Shown piece after piece: positions 8,816 through 17,059 of a DNA stretch of 48,876 nucleotides (its first letter is position 1; each line of letters begins with the position of its first letter). This stretch comes from Gammaproteobacteria bacterium MedPE (GTDB lineage Bacteria > Pseudomonadota > Gammaproteobacteria > Enterobacterales > Psychrobiaceae): assembly GCA_001874365.1 (NCBI GenBank), contig MPDF01000010.1, forward strand, positions 1 through 48,876, written 5' to 3'. Under the pieces are notes generated by a model. The model was given only the letters and a program-made list of their open reading frames with translations. It was not told where the DNA came from and did not search any database. Made by a program: the position numbers and the translations under genes.

Positions 8816-9208
8816 TTAAAAAAGACGCCACGACGTACGTGGTTTACCTTTTTTCTTATATACCCAAGCTAGCTTCAAAAAGCCCGTTGCCAAAGGTGTT
8901 TCGTTATTAAATTGACGAATACTAAAGGCAACATTTTTATTGGTTTTAATGTCAATTTCAGTTTGGCCATCGTGCTGATTTTGCCAACACTGAATAGGCC
9001 GTTTTTGCATGGTTGAATGTAAACAGTAGTGACCCGAATCATGCATATTCCACGATATTTCTACGGTGATATAACACGGGTTACCTTGTTTCATCGCAAC
9101 ACATTGCGCTGGTTGTACACTCATTGTTGGTTCAGGTGTTGCTGGTGCAGCAAAAACCGAATTCGCAAACAAATAACTGGTAAGTAGCAATGTAAATAAA
9201 GACTTCAT
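8816..9208 (-). CDS. DUF3019 family periplasmic protein
   Basis: A 130-residue exported protein. The signal peptide ends near VFAAP (residue 21). The mature domain has four cysteines (QCVAMKQGNPCY, HYCLHS, IQCW) that could make two disulfides. The arrangement PAQCVA...GNPCYITVEISW matches the DUF3019 proteins often encoded next to RstA-type regulators in Shewanella and relatives. The AGGGGGT ribosome site is 4-5 bases before the ATG. Its position between porin and regulator suggests an accessory role in envelope sensing, but no function is established. Confidence 0.8.
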   Translation of the reverse strand: MKSLFTLLLTSYLFANSVFAAPATPEPTMSVQPAQCVAMKQGNPCYITVEISWNMHDSGHYCLHSTMQKRPIQCWQNQHDGQTEIDIKTNKNVAFSIRQFNNETPLATGFLKLAWVYKKKGKPRTSWRLF

Positions 9209-9216
9209 GCTACCCC

Positions 9217-10137
9217 CTAAAATACGTACGTTAACAAGATGCCAGCACGCGTGCCATCTTCTACGTTGTCATTTCGAGCTGCCTTTGTGCGCTCAGACAG
9301 TGTATTAAAACGCACGAAACTGCCAAATACCCAATCAGTACTCAATGGATATTCTAAGCCAACTTCTGCTGAGTAACTCATACCAGAAAAGTCTTCATCA
9401 CCGGTTAACTTATGGGAATAGCTGTCAATGACATCTTTAGAACGATAATGTGCGCCCACTGCCGTGTATATACTTACATTGCGAACTTGCCATTCCATAT
9501 TGTACGAAATAGAAGCTTCAACACCATCTTCGTCACCGTTGTCAGGGCTGTATGGCGAAAACATAATTTGAAGTTGGCTTTCATCGAAGTAGCCAGTAGC
9601 TCGAATACCACCGCGCTTACTGCGGTGTAGGTTTTCAATCCCTTCCAATCCTTCAATGTGACGTACCGAGGTTTCATAAAATAAATCCATCGTCCAAATA
9701 TCACCATTAAAGAAGTTATAACCCCATGCTGAAGGTGCATAAAGCCCATGGATTCTACGTGAACTCAATCCCGGTGATTCGATAAAGAATCCACCTAATT
9801 GCGCACGAACACTGATATCCGTTTCAAATTCTGCATCGCCATCATCATGATTTAAAAAGCGGAAATCTTCGCCAAAACTGCTAATTGCGCTTAACCCTAA
9901 ATAAAAGCCATCACGTACATTATTGTCGCCATCGTCTTCTTCATCATCATTACCAAAGCTGATGTTTACATCAAAATCATGATCGTGTTCGTCATGGTTA
10001 TGAGTATGCTTATGTTCTTTTTCATGTTCGACGGTGGGCTTTTGTGTTTTTTCAGTATCGTTGTCATTCGCCAATGCAGTCGCTGTTGGCACAGCCATCG
10101 CCAAAGCAACCATTGTTGAGAGCAGTAGTCGTTTCAT
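9217..10137 (-). CDS. MipA/OmpV family outer membrane protein with His-rich N-terminus
   Basis: Outer membrane beta-barrel of about 306 residues. The ATG at 10137 (MKRLLLSTMVALAM) is preceded by AAGGAAAAACA and starts a normal signal peptide; a longer in-frame version lacks one. After cleavage comes a metal-binding-like stretch (EHKHTHNHDEHDHD) and then an acidic run (DDEEDDGDN). The barrel shows alternating aromatic strands, the family pattern LGGFFIESPGLSSRRIHG, and a terminal strand ending in YVF. OmpV/MipA proteins are porin-like or scaffold proteins. The His-rich and acidic segment suggests zinc or calcium binding at the surface or periplasmic face. First gene of a four-gene unit. Confidence 0.85.
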   Translation of the reverse strand: MKRLLLSTMVALAMAVPTATALANDNDTEKTQKPTVEHEKEHKHTHNHDEHDHDFDVNISFGNDDEEDDGDNNVRDGFYLGLSAISSFGEDFRFLNHDDGDAEFETDISVRAQLGGFFIESPGLSSRRIHGLYAPSAWGYNFFNGDIWTMDLFYETSVRHIEGLEGIENLHRSKRGGIRATGYFDESQLQIMFSPYSPDNGDEDGVEASISYNMEWQVRNVSIYTAVGAHYRSKDVIDSYSHKLTGDEDFSGMSYSAEVGLEYPLSTDWVFGSFVRFNTLSERTKAARNDNVEDGTRAGILLTYVF

Positions 10138-10196
10138 TGTTTTTCCTTGATTCTTATTTTGAACTTTCATCCTAACGACAATGCCTAAGAATTTGC

Positions 10197-10234
10197 GTAT
10201 CAGTATTTTTGTAAATGTATCAGTTTGTATCAAA
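10197..10234 (-). promoter_or_regulatory. Phased TGATAC direct repeats before the MipA/OmpV operon
   Basis: On the minus strand TGATAC occurs three times, at plus positions starting 10227, 10217 and 10197, a spacing of 10 and 20 bases. This means one or two helical turns, with a degenerate site between. OmpR-family regulators bind such in-phase direct half-sites. The site lies 60-100 bases upstream of the porin start, in the short gap after the Snf2 gene. Confidence 0.5.
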
Positions 10235-10246
10235 TATGACATTAAC

Positions 10247-13200
10247 TCACGAAGTCCATGACTCTTGAAGTAAAGCCATCATATCTTCCGTTGAAACACG
10301 CGCTAAATCGTCACTTCCTTCAAGCAAACTATTAGCTAAATCACGTTTGTGTTGGTGTAGTTCAAGAATTTTATCTTCAATAGTATTTTTAGCAATAAAT
10401 CGGTATATCGTGACTGGTCTTGTTTGTCCCATGCGGTGCGCGCGGTCGCTAGCTTGATCTTCTACCGCAGGATTCCACCATGGATCCATATGAACCACAT
10501 AATCGGCAGCCGTTAAATTAAGTCCTGAGCCACCCGCTTTTAAACTAATTAAAAACACGTCGCCGTACCCTGCTTGAAAATCATTAACCGCTTGTTGTCG
10601 AGACTTATTGGGCGTTGAGCCGTCTAGATATTGAAAGCTAATACCATTAGCGATTAAGCGCTCTTTCAACAGTTGTAAATGTCCAACAAACTGACTGAAC
10701 ACTAAGCACTTATGATTATTTTCTTTTAATTCAACGATTAATTTATCAAACGCCTTTAATTTCGAACTTTCAATAGTGGTTTGCGGCATCACTAAATTAG
10801 GATGACAGCACGCTCGGCGCAGTTTCATAATTTCTGCCAACATTTTTATATGTTGTTGTCCCGGTTCGACGTCTTCTTGCGTTAAGTTTTCTATCGCTTG
10901 ACGCCTTAGCGCTTCATAGAACGTTACTTCTTGCTCAGAAAGTTCGATGGGCACATTAATTTCAGTACGTGCAGGCAGTTCTTGTAGCACTTGTTGTTTT
11001 AAGCGACGTAACATAAAGGGAGCAATAATTTGTCGCAATCCAAAACTTGCGCGGCGCTTCGCAGCTGCCTCACTGTCTTTATTACTTTCTATTAGCTGTG
11101 CAAATCGTTTGTGAAATTGCTTTTGGCTGCCGAGTAATCCAGGATTTATGAATCTGAAAATACTCCACAGTTCAGTCAGATTGTTTTCTATCGGCGTGCC
11201 TGTTGTCACCATTTTAAATGCGCCGTTTAGCGCTAACGCTGCTTGCGTTCGTTTAGCCATTGGGTTTTTAAGGGCTTGGGCTTCATCGGCAACGATTGTT
11301 TGCCATTGCACGCTCGCTAGTTTGTCCCCTTCTCGTTGCAACAAACCATAGCTACAAATCACCAAATCAAAGGCATTAAGGTTATCTAACACCTGTTGTC
11401 GTTTTTCAATATTACTATCGTGTCCAAAAATATGCACCTTAAGCGTCGGCGCAAATTTGGCGACTTCTTGCTGCCAATTGAAGCACACTGATGTTGGCGC
11501 TAAGACTAAACTCGGCCCTTGCGGTGCACGAGCAACAATAACGGCCATCGCTTGCAGCGTTTTCCCCAATCCCATGTCATCAGCTAAACAAGCACCTGCT
11601 CCCCAATGAGCTAAGCGCATCGCCCACTCAAAACCATCAACTTGATAATCTCGTAGCTGAGCCTGTAGCGTCGTTGGTAACTGCGGATTCAGTTGTTCAG
11701 CTTCTTTAAGCAACGTTCGCTGACGTTCCCATGCATGCAGTGTTTTCATACGCATACCTTGAGTAACCTCGTCAATCAACGGGCTAGCAATGGCGTGAAA
11801 CTTACCATCAAGTGTCATATTTTCAATTTCTTGCAAACGCTGTGCTAACTCCTTTGTCAGCACCAATACCTGCTGTTCATCGAGTTTTATAAAACGGGAA
11901 CCACTCTGTGCCAATAAAACCATAAGTTGTTTTAGTTCAATCACCTGCTCGTCGTTAACAGTTAACTTACCGTCGAGATTAAACCATTCTTTTTGCTTAG
12001 TTACCGCAAGCTTCAAATGAGCCATTTCTTGCGGATCAGTTAATGTTAACTTTTTGCCTTTTGGCCATTGCAGAACCAAACGTAAGCCATTGTGTTGCTC
12101 TGGGTTTTTGACAATTTTTTCTAATGCTTGCAATGTCTCTAACGCTTCATCGAGGCGATCACATAAGAGACGTGACTCGATCATCTGCTCAAATAATGGG
12201 ATCTGTTGGAAAAGTCTAAATAGTTGGCGACGCTCAACATCTAAATTACGGGTCGTACTCTGCCGTTTTCCACCAATGTCTAATGACAATGTTGGGTTGC
12301 CTTGTCCCGGCTCAATTGCAGGACCATCAGAGCCTAACGGCAAAACATGCACTTGATAATTAAGCCCCTCTCCCGCCTGCTCGATATTTATAAACAAAGT
12401 GGAGTCAGCATCGACTTGAGCAACACTCGTATTGATCCCTTCAAGATCAGATTGAATATTTAGCATCGGTGCAATAACACTAATGCTTTGCATTACTTTA
12501 TCTTTTGCCTCAGTAGGAACCAGTAACCCACTTTCTCCGACAATCTCAGCTATTTGACGATGTTTATGCTCATAAGCAACTAGTTCATAGGATTTATTCG
12601 ATATTTCAGTTAATGCATAGCAATGGTCACTGTCTTCCAAATCACTCGGTAAATTACTCATCGACAGTAAGTAACCATCGGTGTTTTTAGTAATGAGCAA
12701 TTCAGGTTCACGCTCGCCGATGGTCACTGGCGCCGCTAAATCATCTTCTGTATAGACATTGGTTGCCCCCACAGCAGCTTTCAGCGCTTGATACCCCGTA
12801 AGCGCATAATGTTCCTTTCCATAATAACCACCGGAGAATATGCCTTTAATTTGCTGGCATATTCGGTGATCTTGTGGCGTTAAGTACTCAAAGGCTTCTA
12901 ACTCTTGTGCTAGACGTTTCAAAGCAATGGTGCGTCCTTTACTCCAACCGGACTTCCCAAGTTTTTGTTCCTTTGCAACTAATTCATTGCCATAACGGCT
13001 TTGCTGCAACAGCCAAATCAACCGTTGTTTTTGGTCTGTATTCTTAGTCTCAATGATAGGTTTATCAAGAGCAATAAGCTGCTCCAGTGCTAAATCCCAA
13101 CTTTCTTTACGATGAATTAACTGACTTAGATCTTGATATGAAACGACGCTCAGTGGCTTAATGGGTAGTGTTTGTTGGAACTTTACTAGTAAATCAGCTG

Positions 13201-14467
13201 CGAGTTTGGCCCATAGTATTTCGCCATTTTCGCTAAATACCTGACAACTCTCAGTTAAATGGCGTAAAAATATTGCACTAGGACGCTGATTGGCCCATGT
13301 TAAACTCAGGCAACACACGGTGACGTAAACATGATAGGCATAGTTATCAACATGAGAATATGGTTCGTTCAATTCAAGTTGCTTTACGCGACCCGCTAAC
13401 ACCATATTAAAACGGTGCAAACAAGCATAACTTTGTTGATATACACTTTCGTATCGTCGATCTTCTAGTTGATTATCCCATTCCTTCGCAAAAACACTTA
13501 GCTGTTCTGGCGCTTTATCACTGCCTTGTTCTAACAGGGCGAATGCATAAAATAGCCCGTGAAGGTCGCCGATATATTGGAGTTTTCGGCGAGAAAATTT
13601 ATTTTTGGCAACCAATGCCTGTTTAAACAATTCAATAGCACTTAGCGAATCCCCTGCGAGAACAGCTAGAATTCCGTTGAGTTGCAACCCGTAGCTTGTA
13701 TTTTCTTGGCCCAGTAACGCTTTTGCTTGCGCCAGATTACACTGATAGAGATATTGCTCAGCTAACAGTAATCGGAAATTGTCATTCTGTGCAGTCAATT
13801 TGTCTTTCAAGGTCGCTAATAATTCAACAACTTCCCGACGATCTTTGTTCTTTTCGCGTAATTTACGTAGCAGACTAGCAAAAGCAACATATTGCATTTG
13901 TGGTGGCATCGCGAGAAATTCGGCTTCTCTAAATGGATAAAAGCATAGTTTTACCAGTGTATTATTTATTGGCGAATCCACTTTTTGCGGATCCTTATTA
14001 AACTCAAATAACTCACTACACAGCTGAAACTGGTTTCGATAAAAACTATCACGAATAATTCGCTGCGTATTACTAACACTTGGACGCCCCCATGAGTACG
14101 CGGACATCATTGGGTGGGCACGCTCAACAATCTCAGTAATGGCTTCAAACGAGCCTTCATCAAGCGACTGCCGAGTTAGCTCGTCTGCTAAATAGGGGGT
14201 AAGCAAAATGCCATCTTGAGTCACTGACACCAAGTCTTGCACAACCCAAGCATCGCGTACCTCATTGGTATAAGCGTTGTGTAATTTAATCCGATTGAAA
14301 ACATCACTGTGACTCAACTCTTGAAGTATTTGCCTCAGTTTTGCTTGGCCTAATCGAAGGTTTATCACTGCGAGTACTTTCAGTACTAATTGTTGGGCAG
14401 GTTCGCAGGCATTATATAGCGCTTTATGTTTATAAATGGCAACGTCAATGTTGGTAAGAAATGACAT
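10247..14467 (-). CDS. Large Snf2/SWI2 family ATPase (DEAD/DEAH helicase-like)
   Basis: A 1406-residue protein. The C-terminal 450 residues hold a complete Snf2 motor: Walker A DDMGLGKTLQ (about 964), DEAQ box IVADEAQALKNP (about 1059), the TGTPIENNLTELWSI motif, the helicase-C segment LVFSQFVGHLQLL, and the terminal motif SDRAHRMGQTRPVTIYR (about 1342). The first 900 residues are helical and weakly repetitive (YLYQCNLAQAKALLG), perhaps TPR-like in part, with a beta-rich middle. I saw no SWIM zinc finger. Bacterial Snf2 proteins such as RapA translocate on DNA and remodel nucleoprotein or RNA polymerase complexes. The exact target is unknown. Start ATG at 14467; no other gene is clearly in its operon. 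Confidence 0.9.
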   Translation of the reverse strand: MSFLTNIDVAIYKHKALYNACEPAQQLVLKVLAVINLRLGQAKLRQILQELSHSDVFNRIKLHNAYTNEVRDAWVVQDLVSVTQDGILLTPYLADELTRQSLDEGSFEAITEIVERAHPMMSAYSWGRPSVSNTQRIIRDSFYRNQFQLCSELFEFNKDPQKVDSPINNTLVKLCFYPFREAEFLAMPPQMQYVAFASLLRKLREKNKDRREVVELLATLKDKLTAQNDNFRLLLAEQYLYQCNLAQAKALLGQENTSYGLQLNGILAVLAGDSLSAIELFKQALVAKNKFSRRKLQYIGDLHGLFYAFALLEQGSDKAPEQLSVFAKEWDNQLEDRRYESVYQQSYACLHRFNMVLAGRVKQLELNEPYSHVDNYAYHVYVTVCCLSLTWANQRPSAIFLRHLTESCQVFSENGEILWAKLAADLLVKFQQTLPIKPLSVVSYQDLSQLIHRKESWDLALEQLIALDKPIIETKNTDQKQRLIWLLQQSRYGNELVAKEQKLGKSGWSKGRTIALKRLAQELEAFEYLTPQDHRICQQIKGIFSGGYYGKEHYALTGYQALKAAVGATNVYTEDDLAAPVTIGEREPELLITKNTDGYLLSMSNLPSDLEDSDHCYALTEISNKSYELVAYEHKHRQIAEIVGESGLLVPTEAKDKVMQSISVIAPMLNIQSDLEGINTSVAQVDADSTLFINIEQAGEGLNYQVHVLPLGSDGPAIEPGQGNPTLSLDIGGKRQSTTRNLDVERRQLFRLFQQIPLFEQMIESRLLCDRLDEALETLQALEKIVKNPEQHNGLRLVLQWPKGKKLTLTDPQEMAHLKLAVTKQKEWFNLDGKLTVNDEQVIELKQLMVLLAQSGSRFIKLDEQQVLVLTKELAQRLQEIENMTLDGKFHAIASPLIDEVTQGMRMKTLHAWERQRTLLKEAEQLNPQLPTTLQAQLRDYQVDGFEWAMRLAHWGAGACLADDMGLGKTLQAMAVIVARAPQGPSLVLAPTSVCFNWQQEVAKFAPTLKVHIFGHDSNIEKRQQVLDNLNAFDLVICSYGLLQREGDKLASVQWQTIVADEAQALKNPMAKRTQAALALNGAFKMVTTGTPIENNLTELWSIFRFINPGLLGSQKQFHKRFAQLIESNKDSEAAAKRRASFGLRQIIAPFMLRRLKQQVLQELPARTEINVPIELSEQEVTFYEALRRQAIENLTQEDVEPGQQHIKMLAEIMKLRRACCHPNLVMPQTTIESSKLKAFDKLIVELKENNHKCLVFSQFVGHLQLLKERLIANGISFQYLDGSTPNKSRQQAVNDFQAGYGDVFLISLKAGGSGLNLTAADYVVHMDPWWNPAVEDQASDRAHRMGQTRPVTIYRFIAKNTIEDKILELHQHKRDLANSLLEGSDDLARVSTEDMMALLQESWTS

Positions 14468-14602
14468 ATAAAACTTCTACTCAGAGGTGTTAATAGCAAT
14501 GGTAACCTGTTTCCTTAAAGTTTTCATGATCTTGTCACAATCTTCAACTGCCGTTCAGTTTCATCAATCTATAGTGTTTTCTCGCTCTCAAGGAATGTAA
14601 TC

Positions 14603-15205
14603 ATGAAAAAACTCCTTTCTATCGTTTGTGCTGGCACTTTACTATTTACTAGCACTGTATTTGCTCAAGACTCTGGCAATGGACCATCAGTATTTGTGAC
14701 CCACGAATTTAATGGCGATAGCAAGATTTCTAGCGCAGGCGTTGCGTTTAATTTCAAGCAGAAAGACTCAGGGTTTGGCGGCGCAGTATTAATGTCATTG
14801 GGCCGTGCTGACATTGTCACGACTAAACTTAACGTTGAAGATTATCTTGCTTGGGAATTAGGCGGACGCATTGGCTATTTCTCTGATATTTCAATCTATG
14901 CCGAAGCAGGCGTCGATTTAGGTGAGTTATTTGGTCGCGGGCACCTCGATGAAGATCGCTACCATGACCATGATTTTTACGATGGGGATGATTATCACGA
15001 CCATTATCATGATCACGACGACTACTATGATCACGACCACCGTTTCGCCAACGATTCTTTAGACGCTTATGTAGGAATCGGCGGTGGAATAAAGTTAGGC
15101 CAAGTACAGGTAAATGGGCAAGTTCGTTACCGTCAAATAGATAGCGAAGACTGGAAAGCACTGGATGATGTCTATAGCGGCGTCACTGTTTCATTTTCAT
15201 TTTAA
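14603..15205 (+). CDS. YfaZ-like outer membrane beta-barrel with His/Asp-rich insertion
   Basis: A 200-residue exported protein. The signal peptide ends at VFAQD (about 21). Alternating beta strands (AGVAFNFKQ, WELGGRIGYF, VQVNGQVRYRQI) and a terminal SGVTVSFSF strand fit a small outer membrane barrel of the YfaZ type. Residues about 115-150 form an extreme His/Asp/Tyr insertion with repeated HDHD and HDHYHDHDD units, expected to sit in one loop and bind divalent metal. AAGGA stands 8 bases before the ATG. The convergent MerR-metal transporter pair next door fits a metal-related role, but the insertion could also be a flexible linker. Confidence 0.7.
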   Translation: MKKLLSIVCAGTLLFTSTVFAQDSGNGPSVFVTHEFNGDSKISSAGVAFNFKQKDSGFGGAVLMSLGRADIVTTKLNVEDYLAWELGGRIGYFSDISIYAEAGVDLGELFGRGHLDEDRYHDHDFYDGDDYHDHYHDHDDYYDHDHRFANDSLDAYVGIGGGIKLGQVQVNGQVRYRQIDSEDWKALDDVYSGVTVSFSF

Positions 15206-15606
15206 TTAAGCGCTTCTAATACTCTGCATTGATATTCATCGTCGCAATGGCAACTCGCCACAATATTCGATAACTCTTGAGCCAGCCCCTGTAGCTGGCT
15301 TATTTTTTGTTGCACATCTATCAAGTGTTTTTGCGCAATGTCATGGGCTTCATGCGATGAGTGATTACTACATTCTTGCAGATGAATTAGCTGCTTTATC
15401 TCTTCTAAACTAAAACCTAACGCCCGTGAATGGCCGATAAATTGTAAACGCTGTAGGTGTATTTCATTGTACCGGCGCTGATTCCCCAAACTGCGATGCG
15501 CTAATGGCATAATATCGATTTCTTCATAATAGCGAATGGTCGGGATCTTTATGTTCGTTAACTTCGCAAGCTGCCCAATGCTATACACATTCTCAATTTT
15601 TTTCAT
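15202..15606 (-). CDS. MerR-family metal-responsive regulator (ZntR/CadR-like)
   Basis: A 134-residue activator. The N-terminal winged helix-turn-helix is IGQLAKLTNIKIPTIRYYEE (residues 10-29), followed by a dimerisation coil and a metal-binding C-terminal region. Cys79, Cys119, Cys121 and Cys127 line up with the Cys79/114/115/124 pattern of ZntR, and His81 and His85 are added possible ligands. This points to a divalent soft metal such as Zn, Cd or Pb. It is divergent from the CDF exporter, with one MerR-type promoter between them. Its stop overlaps by 4 bases that of the convergent barrel gene. Confidence 0.88.
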   Translation of the reverse strand: MKKIENVYSIGQLAKLTNIKIPTIRYYEEIDIMPLAHRSLGNQRRYNEIHLQRLQFIGHSRALGFSLEEIKQLIHLQECSNHSSHEAHDIAQKHLIDVQQKISQLQGLAQELSNIVASCHCDDEYQCRVLEALN

Positions 15607-15613
15607 AAAACCC

Positions 15614-15644
15614 TTGAACCTCTAGTTACTAGAGGTTTTAAGAT
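15614..15644 (+). promoter_or_regulatory. MerR-type promoter with 19-bp spacer and operator dyad
   Basis: The -35 TTGAAC (15614-15619) and -10 TAAGAT (15639-15644) are 19 bases apart, the overlong spacer that MerR proteins correct by untwisting DNA. The perfect dyad ACCTCTAG-TTA-CTAGAGGT (15618-15636) fills the spacer. It drives the transporter gene at 15680. Confidence 0.85.
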
Positions 15645-15679
15645 ACACCTAAGTTAGTGAGTTTTCTATAGGATTTAAT

Positions 15680-16294
15680 ATGGCAAATTGTTGTGGTCAC
15701 AATAAGAACTTCGACGGTATGAGCGCTACCTATCGCCGTATATTATGGTGGGTAATCGCTATCAACGCAGGCATGTTTTTGGTGGAAATGTTTGCGGGCA
15801 TTGGCGGACAATCTCAAGCATTACAAGCCGATGCATTAGATTTTTTAGGCGACAGTTTGACGTATGGATTAAGCCTTTGGGTAATCGGAAAATCTATATC
15901 TGTACGCAGTAATGCGGCGCTTTTCAAAGGGTATAGTTTAGTCTTCATGGCGTTATTAGTGTTTGGAGGCACCATCTATCGACTCTTTGTACTTAACGAA
16001 CCCAACGCCTTAACTATGGGAGCCGTCGCAATTGTTGCTTTGTTCGCAAACTTGCTCAGTGTTTGGTTATTGCGAAAACATAAAGACGGTGATGCCAACG
16101 TACGTTCAGTGTGGCTATGTAGCCGCAACGACGCCATTGGTAATGTAGTTATCGTGATTGCAGCCTCAGGGGTGTGGTTTACAAGTTCAGCGTACATTGA
16201 TTTGGCCGTTGCCGCCTTTTTAGCGGTGCTCTTTCTCAACTCAGCGTCGCAAATTGTTAAGCAAGCCCACGCCGAACAAAAGGTGCAGACCTAG
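15680..16294 (+). CDS. CDF-type cation transporter lacking the cytoplasmic domain
   Basis: A 204-residue inner membrane protein with about six helices. It belongs to the short CDF-related cation transporters that start with a Cys-Cys motif (MANCCGH). The helix 2 metal-site pattern is DALDFLGD (Asp54/Asp58) where zinc exporters have HxxxD, and the helix 5 pattern is CSRNDAIGN (Cys147/Asp151). The usual C-terminal cytoplasmic metal-binding domain is absent, since the protein ends shortly after helix 6. Control by the divergent MerR protein makes metal export the likely role. The changed ligands suggest a metal other than zinc, or a mixed thiol/carboxylate site. Confidence 0.85.
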   Translation: MANCCGHNKNFDGMSATYRRILWWVIAINAGMFLVEMFAGIGGQSQALQADALDFLGDSLTYGLSLWVIGKSISVRSNAALFKGYSLVFMALLVFGGTIYRLFVLNEPNALTMGAVAIVALFANLLSVWLLRKHKDGDANVRSVWLCSRNDAIGNVVIVIAASGVWFTSSAYIDLAVAAFLAVLFLNSASQIVKQAHAEQKVQT

Positions 16295-16314
16295 CTTACA
16301 ATATGAAGAAAGTG

Positions 16315-16704
16315 CTAGTCGCCTAATACAAGCTCACGATAACCAACGAGGCCGAGTACTTCTTCGTTTTCAATTACTGGAGCATAAGCAAGCCCGAAGC
16401 GCTCAAATAAACGAGCGCAATATCTTACGTCCATGTGTGGCGGTAAGGAAATAAGTGGTTTAGCCATAATTTCATAGATATTAACGCGCTCTGGCGCACG
16501 ATCTTGTGCCAATACTCGCTTAGCGATATCAGACAAAACAACGATGCCATATGCGTCGTGTTCGGTGCGTTTATCCACGATAATGACATCAGTTTTGTTG
16601 GCTCGCATCGCATCTATGGCTTCTTGAACCGTACACATGCCGTCTAGCTTGACGAATTTATCTGACATTACATCTTGCGATTGGACTACGGGTTTATTAC
16701 TCAC
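16315..16704 (-). CDS. Two-CBS-domain protein
   Basis: A small cytoplasmic protein of 129 residues with two CBS motifs. The first includes MCTVQEAIDAMRANKTDVIIV and GIVVLSDIAK. The second includes PLISLPPHMDVRYCARLFE and VLGLVGYREL. CBS pairs bind adenine nucleotides and gate channels or transporters. The GTG start overlaps the PII-like gene's stop (GTGA), so the two are translationally coupled. As the last gene of the DUF1538 operon it is a likely regulatory subunit of the antiporter. Confidence 0.85.
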   Translation of the reverse strand: MSNKPVVQSQDVMSDKFVKLDGMCTVQEAIDAMRANKTDVIIVDKRTEHDAYGIVVLSDIAKRVLAQDRAPERVNIYEIMAKPLISLPPHMDVRYCARLFERFGLAYAPVIENEEVLGLVGYRELVLGD

Positions 16705-17051
16705 AGTTCACTCTCCACAGTAGACTTTAATTGATTAATTTGATGATTAACGCCCACAGCGTCTTCGACATCAACTTGAATAGCCATGCCTGAACCAGGC
16801 TTACTATCGAACTTTCCAACTTCCTGAATGGTTTCTAAAATGTGGCGACTTAAATGCTCTTCAACAATAAACAGCAAAACATCGCGTTGGGTATCTAATG
16901 TCAAACCAAAGAATGTTTTAGACTGCTTGAGGCCTTCGCCACGCGCGTTATTAATAATGGTTGCACCTGTCGCGCCAGCTTGACGTGCCGCGTCCATAAT
17001 CTTGTCAGTGCGGCTGTCTTCGTTAAACACAATAATTAACTTAAAATGCAT
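16701..17051 (-). CDS. PII-like regulatory protein
   Basis: A 116-residue protein of GlnB-like ferredoxin fold: the first strand MHFKLIIVFNEDSRTDKIMD, a T-loop-like region GATGATIINNARGEG, and a B-loop-like GKFDSKPGSGMAIQVD. It lacks the uridylylated Tyr of classical PII proteins, so nucleotide-binding control without covalent change is likely. Its place between the antiporter subunits and the CBS protein, with overlaps on one side, suggests it senses a nucleotide or second messenger and sets transport activity. AGGAACTATT precedes the ATG. Confidence 0.82.
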   Translation of the reverse strand: MHFKLIIVFNEDSRTDKIMDAARQAGATGATIINNARGEGLKQSKTFFGLTLDTQRDVLLFIVEEHLSRHILETIQEVGKFDSKPGSGMAIQVDVEDAVGVNHQINQLKSTVESEL

Positions 17052-17059
17052 AATAGTTC

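Noticed and set aside
8862-8883. String TATACCCAAGC near 8862 resembling the repeat-like string at 19090.
   Set aside because: Only 11 bases agree and it codes for conserved residues of the DUF3019 protein.
14829-15161. A minus-strand ORF rich in Arg/His opposite the beta-barrel gene.
   Set aside because: It mirrors the His/Asp codon run of the real gene and lacks a ribosome site.
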